Shown one piece after another: positions 55,726 through 64,000 of a stretch of DNA of 64,000 nucleotides. Position numbers and translations under genes: made by a program. The notes below the pieces were generated by a model, which was not told where the DNA came from, searched no databases, and worked only from the letters and a program-made list of their open reading frames with translations. Each line of letters begins with the position of its first letter. The stretch's first letter is position 1. This stretch comes from Gammaproteobacteria bacterium (lineage in GTDB: Bacteria > Pseudomonadota > Gammaproteobacteria > Arenicellales > UBA868): contig JAKUQS010000009.1 in assembly GCA_022451485.1 (NCBI GenBank), positions 43,017 to 107,016 on the forward strand. Direction: 5' to 3'.

Positions 55726-56925
55726 TCAGGATGGTGCCACACGGGTCGATACCGGACCGCCCTCCACCAAGGTTGATTCATATACACACACCCGATTGCG
55801 GCCCCCCTCCTTAGCCTGGTAGCACGCAGTGTCAGCAAGCTTGTACAGGGTTTCAACTGAATCGCCACCAACGTCCTCACCACCGGCCAGACCAAAAGAT
55901 GCTGTGACGGGAATTGGGCCGCTCCGAGTCTTTATCGGAGACTCAGATAAGCTGTCGCACACACGCTCAATGGTTAATCGGGCAGTGTTCAGATCATCGC
56001 ACGTGATCGCGATCCCAAATTCCTCGCCACCGAGTCGCCCCACAAGGTCATCTGCCGTCGTGCGAATAGAAGCACCAAAAAGGCGGGCTACCAATTGAAG
56101 CGCTTGGTCGCCTATCGTATGGCCATATGTGTCATTTAGCTGTTTAAAGAAATCTAGATCAGCCACCACCATGAAAAACTGGGACCCGTGCTTGGCATAG
56201 GCCTTCTCGGCTTCCTCAAAAAACTTGCGCCGGTTATAAATCCCAGTAAGAGAATCGGTCTCAGCTAGCTTCAATAGATCTGCCTGATATCCACGCACCC
56301 GCCCAAACAATCTATTAAGTGCATCCGTCAACTCACCAATTTCGTCACTCGATAATTTTCGTATTTCCTCGAAGTTGGTCAGATCCTGTGCGACATCACG
56401 CACACTGGCAACCAGGAATCGCACGGATCTGCCCACCACTCGATAAAACACCAACGCACTACCCAGTATAAAAATCAACAGAAAAATTCCCATAACTACA
56501 AGGGCGATCTTTATTTCTCCAAAGACCTGATCTTTCACCCACTTGTGCGACACCCAAACACGAAGATCACCACCGTTAGAAAATACCCCAGGATAATTCA
56601 GTGGATATTTTTCTTCTCGAATAATAGTGCAGTTAATCGGCGGCCAACGATGAACTGTGCCTGAAGGCACCGTCATCTCCACACATAGGGCGAAGGGGAA
56701 CATTGAGAACAACGACAACGCATTGCGCGCTTCTAGCGGTCCTATCGCAGCGGCCGCCTCGATCATACTGCCACTGCCCACAACCGCCGTTGCTAGTTGC
56801 GCGGAAGCGTGACCTTCGTAGTACATCACGCGGAAATAGTTGAATGCGTAAAGCGCCGCGCCACTAAGCACAACGACAAACAATGTAGTCAGAACAATGA
56901 ACTTCGGAAAGATCGTGAATTTCAC
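55726..56925 (-). CDS. Membrane diguanylate cyclase (HAMP-GGDEF)
   Basis: A 399-residue protein. Two transmembrane helices (about 9-29 and 139-161) enclose a periplasmic sensor domain of about 110 residues, followed by a HAMP linker and a GGDEF domain whose active site is GGEEF at 299-303. The residues where the product-inhibition I-site RxxD would sit read TADD, so feedback binding is probably lost. It makes c-di-GMP in response to a periplasmic signal. GTG 56925 overlaps the stop of the small exported protein gene by one base. Confidence 0.92.
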   Translation of the reverse strand: MKFTIFPKFIVLTTLFVVVLSGAALYAFNYFRVMYYEGHASAQLATAVVGSGSMIEAAAAIGPLEARNALSLFSMFPFALCVEMTVPSGTVHRWPPINCTIIREEKYPLNYPGVFSNGGDLRVWVSHKWVKDQVFGEIKIALVVMGIFLLIFILGSALVFYRVVGRSVRFLVASVRDVAQDLTNFEEIRKLSSDEIGELTDALNRLFGRVRGYQADLLKLAETDSLTGIYNRRKFFEEAEKAYAKHGSQFFMVVADLDFFKQLNDTYGHTIGDQALQLVARLFGASIRTTADDLVGRLGGEEFGIAITCDDLNTARLTIERVCDSLSESPIKTRSGPIPVTASFGLAGGEDVGGDSVETLYKLADTACYQAKEGGRNRVCVYESTLVEGGPVSTRVAPS

Positions 56926-57308
56926 TACTTATCTTTCATCATGCCTTTAACTCGGTCACGATTGTTCATAATGACTTCAACCACCTTATAGGCGCCATCA
57001 ATCTTGACAGTCAAAAAGTCCGCCGTTATACGCTCACCGTTCTCAAGAACAACCTCGGAGCACACAAAAATGTGTTGCCCATAGGGCACCACCATGGGAT
57101 GAACATTCGCGGAAAATCCGAATGCTGACTTATTAGTCTTATCGTCTACAAAATGAAACCGACCGTCAGCGTCTGATCGGGATTTCATGAATTCAGCCAT
57201 GCTGAGCTGGGTCTTCGCCTTAATCTCGGCCGAGATCTCAGCGGCCCAAATCGGCGATCCAACACTGATCAGCAGCAGGCATGCCAAAGTCGTCATTAAT
57301 TTCATCAT
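56925..57308 (-). CDS. Small exported protein cotranscribed with the diguanylate cyclase
   Basis: About 127 residues with a clear signal peptide (MMKLMTTLACLLLISVGSPI, probable cut after IWAA). The mature ~105-residue domain has no family I recognise; it resembles cyclase-linked periplasmic PAS/Cache-like or DUF-type ligand domains in size. ATG 57308 is preferred over the earlier TTG or ATG because GGGA stands six bases upstream. The TAG overlaps the cyclase GTG, so the two are translated together. It may be the periplasmic partner of the sensor domain. Confidence 0.78.
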   Translation of the reverse strand: MMKLMTTLACLLLISVGSPIWAAEISAEIKAKTQLSMAEFMKSRSDADGRFHFVDDKTNKSAFGFSANVHPMVVPYGQHIFVCSEVVLENGERITADFLTVKIDGAYKVVEVIMNNRDRVKGMMKDK

Positions 57309-58009
57309 CGTTGTTCCCATCAATCTAAGTGAACGGGCATTCTACTTTTTTACACACACAATTACAGCGGAACATCGAGTCGTCATTACCAGCGTCTGAG
57401 TCGATCGTTACGCCCCATCACATCAACTGGGTCATCAAACTCACGGCAAGCGACGAACCAAAGGACTGGTTAGTCTGAGTGCATCGAATATTCTTTCGCC
57501 GGCGCCGAGATGTCGTATTCTAAATTTTAGATCTAGCCCCTAACAGCATCTGTCCTCATATAGTACTTGTTCGTATTACCCACTGTGCTAGCCCGCGAAG
57601 AAATGACGCAATGCCAACCCCAGCCAGAATGATATGGCATTCCCCTTTACGATCACCTGACAGTCGCTGGCTTTGCTTTTTGGGACAGCATGCAAAATGG
57701 GTATGTTGTTCTTAAAAGTATCCACTCACGCATTTACGCCGAAGCTAAGAAACCCTAGCCAAACAGCACTACCCTTATTATTGTCGAGCACAATGCACTC
57801 CCATACGACACGACTATGTCGAGGCATACCCACGACATAAAGGCAACTCCTACAAGTGCTTTAAGTTTGGAGCTGACGCGTAATTAGGCGAGCAAGTTAC
57901 GTAACGCATCATCCCAACTTCGAGATGCCAACAAAAGCGCCTATACCATCCCGCAGGCCTGCGTTTGCCACAAGTTCAGTGCGAGACATTGCGAAGTACG
58001 CGATATAAC
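57309..58009. other. Long gene-poor stretch
   Basis: About 700 bases with no supported gene. The left edge holds the leader of the small exported protein. A 41-codon stretch without a start (57633-57758) reads like protein (PLYDHLTVAGFAFWDSMQNG) and may be a remnant. I see no strong hairpin or repeat. Confidence 0.5.
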
Positions 58010-58504
58010 TCAGTGATCAGCTAGCGGCGCTGTCGTACGCGGTTGGCGGCGGCGTTCCAATCCGCGTGCAGCTGGCGGTAAAACTTTCGATTCATCAGGC
58101 AAATGATCCATAATTGATGCCATGATGATCCAACTCCGGATCGGTTCGCGGTAGTGTCTCGGAAGACTCCACCACGCGTTGGCCAGCGCAAGTGCCTCAG
58201 CCGGGAGATCGTAGGACGAAACCTCACGCTCCGCTTCGTGGCGCGGACCAGATCCACTGGACAGCCACTCCACCGTAACACCGAGCCACTCGGCAATGCG
58301 CTCCAACCGATGACGTCTAGGGAATGCAAGCCCTTCGAGGTATTTGCGTGCGGTCGTCAGGCTTTTCGCCCCGGCTTCTCGGCGCAACGGTTCTATTTCC
58401 ACGGGAATTCGAGACCAACTCGCGGCGTTTGCGCCATGACCGGCGACTGTCATTGCATCAATAAGTCGCGTGGCAAAATCAAGATGAGGAAAATTGGGTG
58501 GCAT
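58010..58504 (-). CDS. XRE-like helix-turn-helix regulator
   Basis: A 164-residue protein with a helix-turn-helix like phage repressors at about residues 45-85 (SLTTARKYLEGLAFPRRHRL then ERIAEWLGVTVEWLSSG). The C-terminal half is helical with WWSLPRHYREPIRSWII and a basic tail; no peptidase domain is seen. It is transcribed away from the ATPase gene with 119 bases between them, so it may control that gene and itself. Confidence 0.75.
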   Translation of the reverse strand: MPPNFPHLDFATRLIDAMTVAGHGANAASWSRIPVEIEPLRREAGAKSLTTARKYLEGLAFPRRHRLERIAEWLGVTVEWLSSGSGPRHEAEREVSSYDLPAEALALANAWWSLPRHYREPIRSWIIMASIMDHLPDESKVLPPAARGLERRRQPRTTAPLADH

Positions 58505-58623
58505 GGTGGAGTTTTATTTAACTTTTCTAGTGTTTTATATTACACCAATAGAGTTCCTCAACACATCAATAATGCTAATCGCCGTTACAATAAACTTCAG
58601 TTAATCTAGTTAATCGACACCTC
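58505..58623. promoter_or_regulatory. Divergent promoter region with a possible operator
   Basis: An AT-rich gap between the XRE-like gene and the ATPase gene. It holds an imperfect palindrome GTGTttTATAttACAC (58530-58545) about 26 bases from the regulator start, and two GTTAATC direct repeats spaced about ten bases near 58600-58616. Both are candidate binding sites for the regulator. Confidence 0.45.
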
Positions 58624-60384
58624 GTGACTGAATCTGCCATGGCCTCCGCTCCTCAAACTACTGCAAATCAGGTCATTTCGGCTCAGAACCGTCGGCGCAT
58701 GCGCCTAGGCGAAGTTCTGGTCAGCGAGGGTCTGGCCACCGATGCTGATATCAACTCCGCTCTGGCGAAGCAGAAACTTCAACCGGGTAAACGCCTAGGC
58801 GAAGTTCTTGTCGAATTAGGTATTGTTAGCGAAATTGCCATAGGGCAAACGCTAGCGCGGAAAATTGGACTTGAGTTTATGGATCTCCGGACGCTCACGA
58901 TGCAGTCCTCTGCCGTTTCGGAAATCCCTAACAAGGTGATTCGGGAATATGCCGTCTTTCCCATCAGATCCGATGATTTTTCAATCACCGTAGCCATGGG
59001 CGATCCGCTATCTGCAGATGCTCTGGATGCACTGCGATTCTCGACCAGAAAACGCATCGTGGAAGTGGTTGCCGCTCCCAGTCAAATCAGCCAGTACATT
59101 GACCAATCCGGTGTTAGCGGGGCAGGCCAGGGTGAAGGCGCAACCTCCATGGCGGCCGAAGAAGGTCTCGGCGACCTTAGCGAACTAGGGCAGAGTTCCG
59201 ATGTCGTGAAGTTGGTTAATCGGATCATCCTTGACGGCTACCGGCAACAAGCTTCGGACATTCATATAGAACCGAATGGCGACAAAGATGATGTACTCAT
59301 TCGTTTTCGTGTCGACGGGCAGTGCCATATCTACCGTCGTATGCCACCTGCATTACGCGAGTCACTGGTGGCGCGGCTCAAGATCATGGGCCGACTGAAC
59401 ATTGCCGAGCGCCGCAAACCTCAGGATGGGAAAATTCCATTTCGCATTGGCAGTCGCAACATTGAACTGCGGATGGCCACTCTGCCGACCTCCGGCGAAA
59501 ATGAAGACGTCGTTCTCCGGATATTGGCCAACTCTGAACCTCCCCCACTCGATCAAATGGGATTCAGCCAGCGTAATCTCACCGAACTAACCCGAATAAT
59601 CCGCCAGCCCTATGGACTCATTCTATGCGTAGGTCCAACCGGTTCTGGCAAAACGACCACGCTGCACGGAATGCTCGCTGCTATCAACCAAGTCAATCGA
59701 AAGATCTGGACTGCCGAGGATCCTGTGGAAATTACACAATCCGGTCTACGGCAAGTGCAAGTACACCCTCAAATAGGCTTCACTTTTGCAGCGGCAATGC
59801 GTGCATTTCTTCGCGCCGATCCAGATGTGATCATGGTCGGCGAAATGCGCGATGAAGAAACAGCAAGCACGGGTGTAGAAGCGTCACTAACGGGTCACCT
59901 CGTATTCTCTACCTTACACACAAATAGTGCACCCGAAACTGTTACGCGCTTGGTCGACATGGGTCTCGAACCTTTTTCATTTTCGGACGCTTTACTAGGG
60001 GTGCTAGCCCAACGACTCGCACGGAGACTTTGCACCGCTTGCCGAGAGCGATACTCGGCAAGCGCCACAGAGCTCGAGGAGTTTTGTCGATATCTTGGCC
60101 GCCAAGAGATCGATCGCTTGACTGATAGTGGTGTATTGAAGCTATGGCGAGCACCGGGATGCGCCGAGTGCGACAACACTGGTTATCGGGGACGTGTGGC
60201 GCTGCATGAACTCCTGATTAACAATGAAACGATCCGCGAGGCCATCCAACAACAATCTGGTACTGTCCAGCTTCGCGAGCACAGCGTTTTAGGTGGCATG
60301 ACCACGTTGCTACAAGATGGTGTGGTTAAATGCATTGACGGCCTAACTGACCTGAAGCAAGTACTTGCTGTCTGCAGTCGCTGA
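58624..60384 (+). CDS. GspE/PilB-family ATPase with MshEN c-di-GMP-binding domain
   Basis: A 586-residue type II secretion/type IV pilus assembly ATPase. The N-terminus has two tandem MshEN motifs beginning RLGEVLVSEG (residue 27) and RLGEVLVELG (residue 57), the form that binds c-di-GMP in MshE. Walker A GPTGSGKTTTLH is near residue 336, then the Asp and His boxes and a zinc-type CTAC...CAEC tetracysteine near 465-520. It powers pilus extension or secretion. No pilin, platform or secretin gene lies nearby, so it is an orphan here. GTG 58624 is the start; ATG 58639 is possible. Confidence 0.92.
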   Translation: MTESAMASAPQTTANQVISAQNRRRMRLGEVLVSEGLATDADINSALAKQKLQPGKRLGEVLVELGIVSEIAIGQTLARKIGLEFMDLRTLTMQSSAVSEIPNKVIREYAVFPIRSDDFSITVAMGDPLSADALDALRFSTRKRIVEVVAAPSQISQYIDQSGVSGAGQGEGATSMAAEEGLGDLSELGQSSDVVKLVNRIILDGYRQQASDIHIEPNGDKDDVLIRFRVDGQCHIYRRMPPALRESLVARLKIMGRLNIAERRKPQDGKIPFRIGSRNIELRMATLPTSGENEDVVLRILANSEPPPLDQMGFSQRNLTELTRIIRQPYGLILCVGPTGSGKTTTLHGMLAAINQVNRKIWTAEDPVEITQSGLRQVQVHPQIGFTFAAAMRAFLRADPDVIMVGEMRDEETASTGVEASLTGHLVFSTLHTNSAPETVTRLVDMGLEPFSFSDALLGVLAQRLARRLCTACRERYSASATELEEFCRYLGRQEIDRLTDSGVLKLWRAPGCAECDNTGYRGRVALHELLINNETIREAIQQQSGTVQLREHSVLGGMTTLLQDGVVKCIDGLTDLKQVLAVCSR

Positions 60385-60440
60385 ACACTAGAACGTTTTT
60401 TCAGCGACGAACCCGGCTTGAACAATAGTGGCGCGAAGGA

Positions 60441-62162
60441 CTACGCCCCTTTCATGAAGCGCGCCGCGAACTCCGTGGCCGGCATCGGCTTGGCATAGTA
60501 GTAGCCTTGGCCCGTTGCACAATGCAACGCTTTCAACACGGCCTCATCCTCACTTGATTCGATGCCCTCAGCCACCACTTCTAACCCCAACCCCTGCCCC
60601 AACTGAATCACGCTTTTCACAACTGACTGTGTCTCCGGATGATTCGCGAGATCGCGGATGAAAGACTGATCAATTTTCATGATGTCGACCGGCAGGTCGT
60701 GCAACCATCGAAGCGCAGTGCGTCCAGTTCCAAAATCGTCTATCGACACCTTCACACCATATTCTCTGACCGCTTCAAGCTCTTCAATGGCACTGACCAC
60801 ATCTTCCATCAATACTTCTTCATTAATCTCAATCTCCAGGCAACTGGATTCAAGCCCGTGCACACCCAGCGCACGTTCGATCTCCGACAACAAGCGGCCC
60901 GACTTCAGTAATTGCTCAGATACGTTGAGCGAGAACACAATGTCGAGCGATCCAGTATGGCGCCAGTGTGCTACCTGGCGGCAGGTTAGGTCTAACATTT
61001 GCAAATCGATACGACTGATTAATCCGGCTGTTTTGGCAACGGGCAAAAAATCTCCAGGTGACAACAGACCTCTGTTGGGGTGTTGCCAACGAACTAGGGC
61101 TTCTGCGCCAACCAAACGACCGTCGTCGAGATTCACCCGGGGCTGAAAATGTGGCACAAACTGTTGTTTCAGTAACGCCGAGTAAAGATCGACTTCCGTC
61201 TTTAGATAGAACGACGGTGTCAACTGCATGTCGTCACGATAGATGTCAATCTCACCACCAGTTGATTTAGCGTGATGCAAGGCAGCATCAGCCTTCTTGA
61301 GCAATGTTGAATAATCGCGGCCATTGCGAGGATGCAAAGCAATGCCGGCGCTACCGGTAATCCACATTGGCGTGTCACCAGCGTAAAAAGCCGTTCGCGC
61401 CAATTCCGCCAGTAAATGATCGACCGCCGTACTGACATCAATCTGTAACAATGCATCGTCCTGCCCGACCCGCAGTACTACCGCTGCAAATTCGTCACCA
61501 CCTAACCGGGCGATCTTGATTGTGAGTTTTCGATCCGAATTCTTCATCGCCTGGGCCGCACCACGTTTTAATCGCTGTGCAACTGTCCTCAGAACGTCAT
61601 CTCCAGCACTATGACCAATACTTTCATTGATCCGCTTAAAACGATTAAGGTCAATCATGACAACGGCGAGTTGCTGCTGCGCCTCATCAATACTCTGCAA
61701 ATACGATTCAATTGTCTCTTGAAAAAAGCTCCGATTGGAAAGTCGTGTCAAATAATCCAAACGCTCCATTTGGTGAAGTTGCGTTCTGGACTCTTCCTCT
61801 GCGCTCACGTCATGAATAGATCCCACCAGGCGGGACTCACTATCTGACTCAAATTTTCTATAACGCACGTCAACGGGAAAACGTTTCCCATCGGCACGGA
61901 CCGCCGTTACACGTATTGCGTCGTTTAACATTCCAGCATTGACTCGATTGAAAGAGTCTGTTGTCTCGAACAACGCGGAGAAATCCAGGCCCAGGAGCTC
62001 GACAGAGGAGTATTGAAAAAGGCGTTGCGCACTCAGGTTACTACCCACAACAAAGCCCAACGCATCAAACGTGATGATGCCATCCGCACTGGCATCCAGA
62101 ATAGCGAATATTTCACGCTCAAGCGCCACTATCGCGTCATTCATCTCAATGGGTGTAGTCAT
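60441..62162 (-). CDS. PAS-GGDEF-EAL protein (c-di-GMP turnover)
   Basis: A 573-residue cytosolic protein: PAS domain at about 12-125 (ILDASADGIITFDALGFVVG), GGDEF with intact GGDEF at 221-225, and EAL with EALVRWQHP at 354. The EAL motifs DDFGTGRTALRWL, KIDQSFI and VAEGIES are kept, so phosphodiesterase activity is likely. No RxxD I-site is seen. The domain order suggests a bifunctional or EAL-dominant enzyme switched by the PAS domain. It is convergent with the ATPase gene. Confidence 0.93.
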   Translation of the reverse strand: MTTPIEMNDAIVALEREIFAILDASADGIITFDALGFVVGSNLSAQRLFQYSSVELLGLDFSALFETTDSFNRVNAGMLNDAIRVTAVRADGKRFPVDVRYRKFESDSESRLVGSIHDVSAEEESRTQLHQMERLDYLTRLSNRSFFQETIESYLQSIDEAQQQLAVVMIDLNRFKRINESIGHSAGDDVLRTVAQRLKRGAAQAMKNSDRKLTIKIARLGGDEFAAVVLRVGQDDALLQIDVSTAVDHLLAELARTAFYAGDTPMWITGSAGIALHPRNGRDYSTLLKKADAALHHAKSTGGEIDIYRDDMQLTPSFYLKTEVDLYSALLKQQFVPHFQPRVNLDDGRLVGAEALVRWQHPNRGLLSPGDFLPVAKTAGLISRIDLQMLDLTCRQVAHWRHTGSLDIVFSLNVSEQLLKSGRLLSEIERALGVHGLESSCLEIEINEEVLMEDVVSAIEELEAVREYGVKVSIDDFGTGRTALRWLHDLPVDIMKIDQSFIRDLANHPETQSVVKSVIQLGQGLGLEVVAEGIESSEDEAVLKALHCATGQGYYYAKPMPATEFAARFMKGA

Positions 62163-62191
62163 GACACTTCATTCCTAACAAGCCGTTGAGA

Positions 62192-64000
62192 TTACACAGA
62201 ATTTCTTGATTGTTCGACAAGCCACTCGGCAAACTCAGCAGCCGGTAACGGCTTGCTGTACAGGTACCCCTGCCCTATGTCACAACCAAGCCCGGCCAAC
62301 CGGGTTACGTGTTCACGACTCTCCACCCCCTCAGCAATGGTCTGCATTCCCAATTCACGTGCAAGTTGAATCACAGCCCCGACAATCGGCCAGTTACTTC
62401 CATTCGGATCTCGAATGAATGACTGATCGATTTTCAATTTCTGGAATGGTAATCGAGTCAAATAACTCAAGGCCGAATAACCGGTACCAAAATCATCCAT
62501 CGCGAGGGAAACACCCATAGACCTAATCGCGTTAACGGTATCAGCGACATTATCCACATCATCAATCACAACCGATTCTGTGATCTCCAACTCCAGATCA
62601 CCACCTTGAAGTCCATGTTGCTCAAGAGCATGACGTACCCGGGCGACTAGGTCGGGTTGGCGAAATTGGACTGGCGATAGATTCACTGACAAAGTGATAT
62701 CGATCAACCCACCCGAGCGCCATTCGCCCGCCTGGCGGCAGGCTTCATCTAAAATCCAATCGCCCATAGGAATAATTAACTGCGTCTCTTCCGCTATCGG
62801 AATAAACTCGTCTGGTGGAATCATCCCGCGTTCGGGATGATTCCAACGAACCAGTGCCTCGGCGCCAATGACAGTCTCGTCAATTAGAGAGACCTGTGGC
62901 TGATAGTAAAGCGTTAACTGTTGAGTTTCGATCGCCTCGCGTAACTGTGCCTCCAACAACAAATCCCGATTATGATGCCGGCGCCGCGTTACCTCCCAAC
63001 CAAAATCCAGAGAAGCATCACCGCCTTTATCGATAACGGCCTGCAGCGCGAGTCCTGACTTATGTATCAGTTGATCAAAATCATCACCATCCTTGGGACA
63101 CAAGGCAAACCCAAGACTGCAGGTCAAGCGTAATTTATCCATCACCGATACGGTATCAGCGTCCGACGCATTGCCGAGATTAAAGGGTTCAACCATGACC
63201 ATGCGGATAGCGTTGGCGATTTGTGCTGCGATGACCTTGGCATCCGGAGCCATCGCAACCACTACAAAATGGTAGCTCCCGCCACGTGCTACATAATCAA
63301 CACCGCGGACAGCGCCTTGTATGCGATCAGCCACCTGCCCAAGGAGCTGATCACCAACTGCCACCGTATAGGCTTCGTTGATTCGTGAAAATCGATCAAT
63401 CTGAACCTGCAGTACAGCCGCTCCCGCCCCTGCTTCCCGCGCCTTCAGCACCCGCTCCTTGCCCCGCTTCCTCATTTCATCTGCATTGGGTAGACCCGTG
63501 ACCCGATCGGTCCACCGAAGCCGGTCAATTTCCTGACGCTCCTCGGTTACATCCGTATGTATAAACAAATAACCACCCGACACAAGCCGCTGCGTCAGAA
63601 CATTCATTACCCGCCCGCAAGGCAGCTTGATATCAGCCCGACCAGTCTTTTGCGAGCGAACAAACGCCATCCTTGCCGCAGCCAGCTCTTCTACTTCACC
63701 TTCACCATAAAATCCCTTTTCAGCAAATAACCGCAGCGCAGATTCAAACGATGCTCCAGGAGAAGTCAATCGTGCGTCTAAACCATATATGGTCTGAAAA
63801 TGCTCGTTGCTATAGAGATAGTTAAAGTCGCTATCAACAATATTTACGCCGACCCCCACATAATCCAACGCTTCCAGTCCGATCCGGCTCTCCAACTCTT
63901 CAATGCGGTGTTCCCTCTCTTTTTCTCTCCGGTGAGTCTCCGGCACATCAGTGTGCAATAACAGATAGCCGCCACCGCGTAACGGACGCCCCCGACCCAA
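62192..64000 (-). CDS. PAS-GGDEF-EAL protein, cut by the window end
   Basis: At least 602 residues; the start is outside the window and the codon at 64000 is only an in-frame TTG. Two PAS-like repeats end in closely similar GGYLLLHTDVPE and GGYLFIHTDVTE segments (near residues 10 and 142 of the visible part). The GGDEF signature is degraded to RGGSYHF (about 239-245), so it is probably not a cyclase. The EAL domain is intact: EALVRWNHPERG, LEITESVV, DDFGTGYSALSYL and IAEGVES. It likely hydrolyses c-di-GMP. A coiled linker (EKEREHRIEELESRI) joins the repeats. Confidence 0.9.
   Translation of the reverse strand: MGRGRPLRGGGYLLLHTDVPETHRREKEREHRIEELESRIGLEALDYVGVGVNIVDSDFNYLYSNEHFQTIYGLDARLTSPGASFESALRLFAEKGFYGEGEVEELAAARMAFVRSQKTGRADIKLPCGRVMNVLTQRLVSGGYLFIHTDVTEERQEIDRLRWTDRVTGLPNADEMRKRGKERVLKAREAGAGAAVLQVQIDRFSRINEAYTVAVGDQLLGQVADRIQGAVRGVDYVARGGSYHFVVVAMAPDAKVIAAQIANAIRMVMVEPFNLGNASDADTVSVMDKLRLTCSLGFALCPKDGDDFDQLIHKSGLALQAVIDKGGDASLDFGWEVTRRRHHNRDLLLEAQLREAIETQQLTLYYQPQVSLIDETVIGAEALVRWNHPERGMIPPDEFIPIAEETQLIIPMGDWILDEACRQAGEWRSGGLIDITLSVNLSPVQFRQPDLVARVRHALEQHGLQGGDLELEITESVVIDDVDNVADTVNAIRSMGVSLAMDDFGTGYSALSYLTRLPFQKLKIDQSFIRDPNGSNWPIVGAVIQLARELGMQTIAEGVESREHVTRLAGLGCDIGQGYLYSKPLPAAEFAEWLVEQSRNSV

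Noticed and set aside
57633..57758. 41-codon open stretch resembling protein sequence
   Set aside because: It has no start codon or ribosome site and no recognisable family; it could be chance or a remnant, so I did not call it a gene or pseudogene.

Overview
The window reads as chromosomal DNA of a Gram-negative bacterium, most likely a marine gammaproteobacterium. The evidence is a System I cytochrome c maturation (ccm) operon, the pcnB-folK pair, the trpS-scpA-scpB-rluB order, three TRAP-transporter genes and several c-di-GMP enzymes. I see no transposase, integrase, phage module, rRNA or CRISPR array. There is one tRNA gene.

Layout. (1) 1-4603 (+): end of a ccm operon, ccmC'-D-E-F-H-I, with no ccmG between ccmF and ccmH. 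(2) 4636-5748 (-): class III alcohol dehydrogenase for formaldehyde detoxification. (3) 5919-9150 (+): a three-gene set matching the URC uracil-catabolic route, a GTP-cyclohydrolase-II-like protein, a DUF1688 protein and uracil phosphoribosyltransferase. (4) 9147-10364 (-): class III aminotransferase. (5) 10467-15451 (-): a TRAP transporter with a TakP-like binding protein and a permease carrying an unusual ~335-residue cytoplasmic tail. (6) 16028-23492: housekeeping block (C-S lyase, HugZ-like, rluB, scpB, scpA, trpS, folK, pcnB, tRNA-Glu).

(7) 23528-39749 (-): thirteen codirectional, closely spaced genes for breaking down small, probably N-methylated or sulfonium compounds. They include an amidase, an MttB-family methyltransferase, a dimethylglycine/sarcosine dehydrogenase-like flavoprotein, a TauD-type dioxygenase, a DddP-like M24 protein, an atypical M19 protein, an unrecognised 554-residue protein coupled to a DUF3726-like protein, two dehydrogenases and an MFS porter. 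(8) 39920-55692: flanking catabolic genes. These are a DoeB/AstE-type deacylase, creatininase, a TIM-barrel protein, a CoA-transferase/acyl-CoA dehydrogenase/MaoC/PrpD group, ATP-dependent hydantoinase (hyuAB), an N-carbamoylsarcosine amidase-like hydrolase, a 2-hydroxyacid dehydrogenase, an acyl-CoA ligase and an EamA exporter. Creatininase-family protein, hydantoinase, carbamoylsarcosine amidase and sarcosine-dehydrogenase-like protein could form a route from creatinine or N-methylhydantoin to sarcosine and glycine. Formaldehyde from demethylation could go to the class III ADH.

(9) 55726-64000: c-di-GMP region. It has a membrane diguanylate cyclase overlapping a small exported protein, an XRE-like repressor, a GspE/PilB-type ATPase with an MshEN-type c-di-GMP-binding domain, and two GGDEF-EAL proteins. 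The last runs off the window end.
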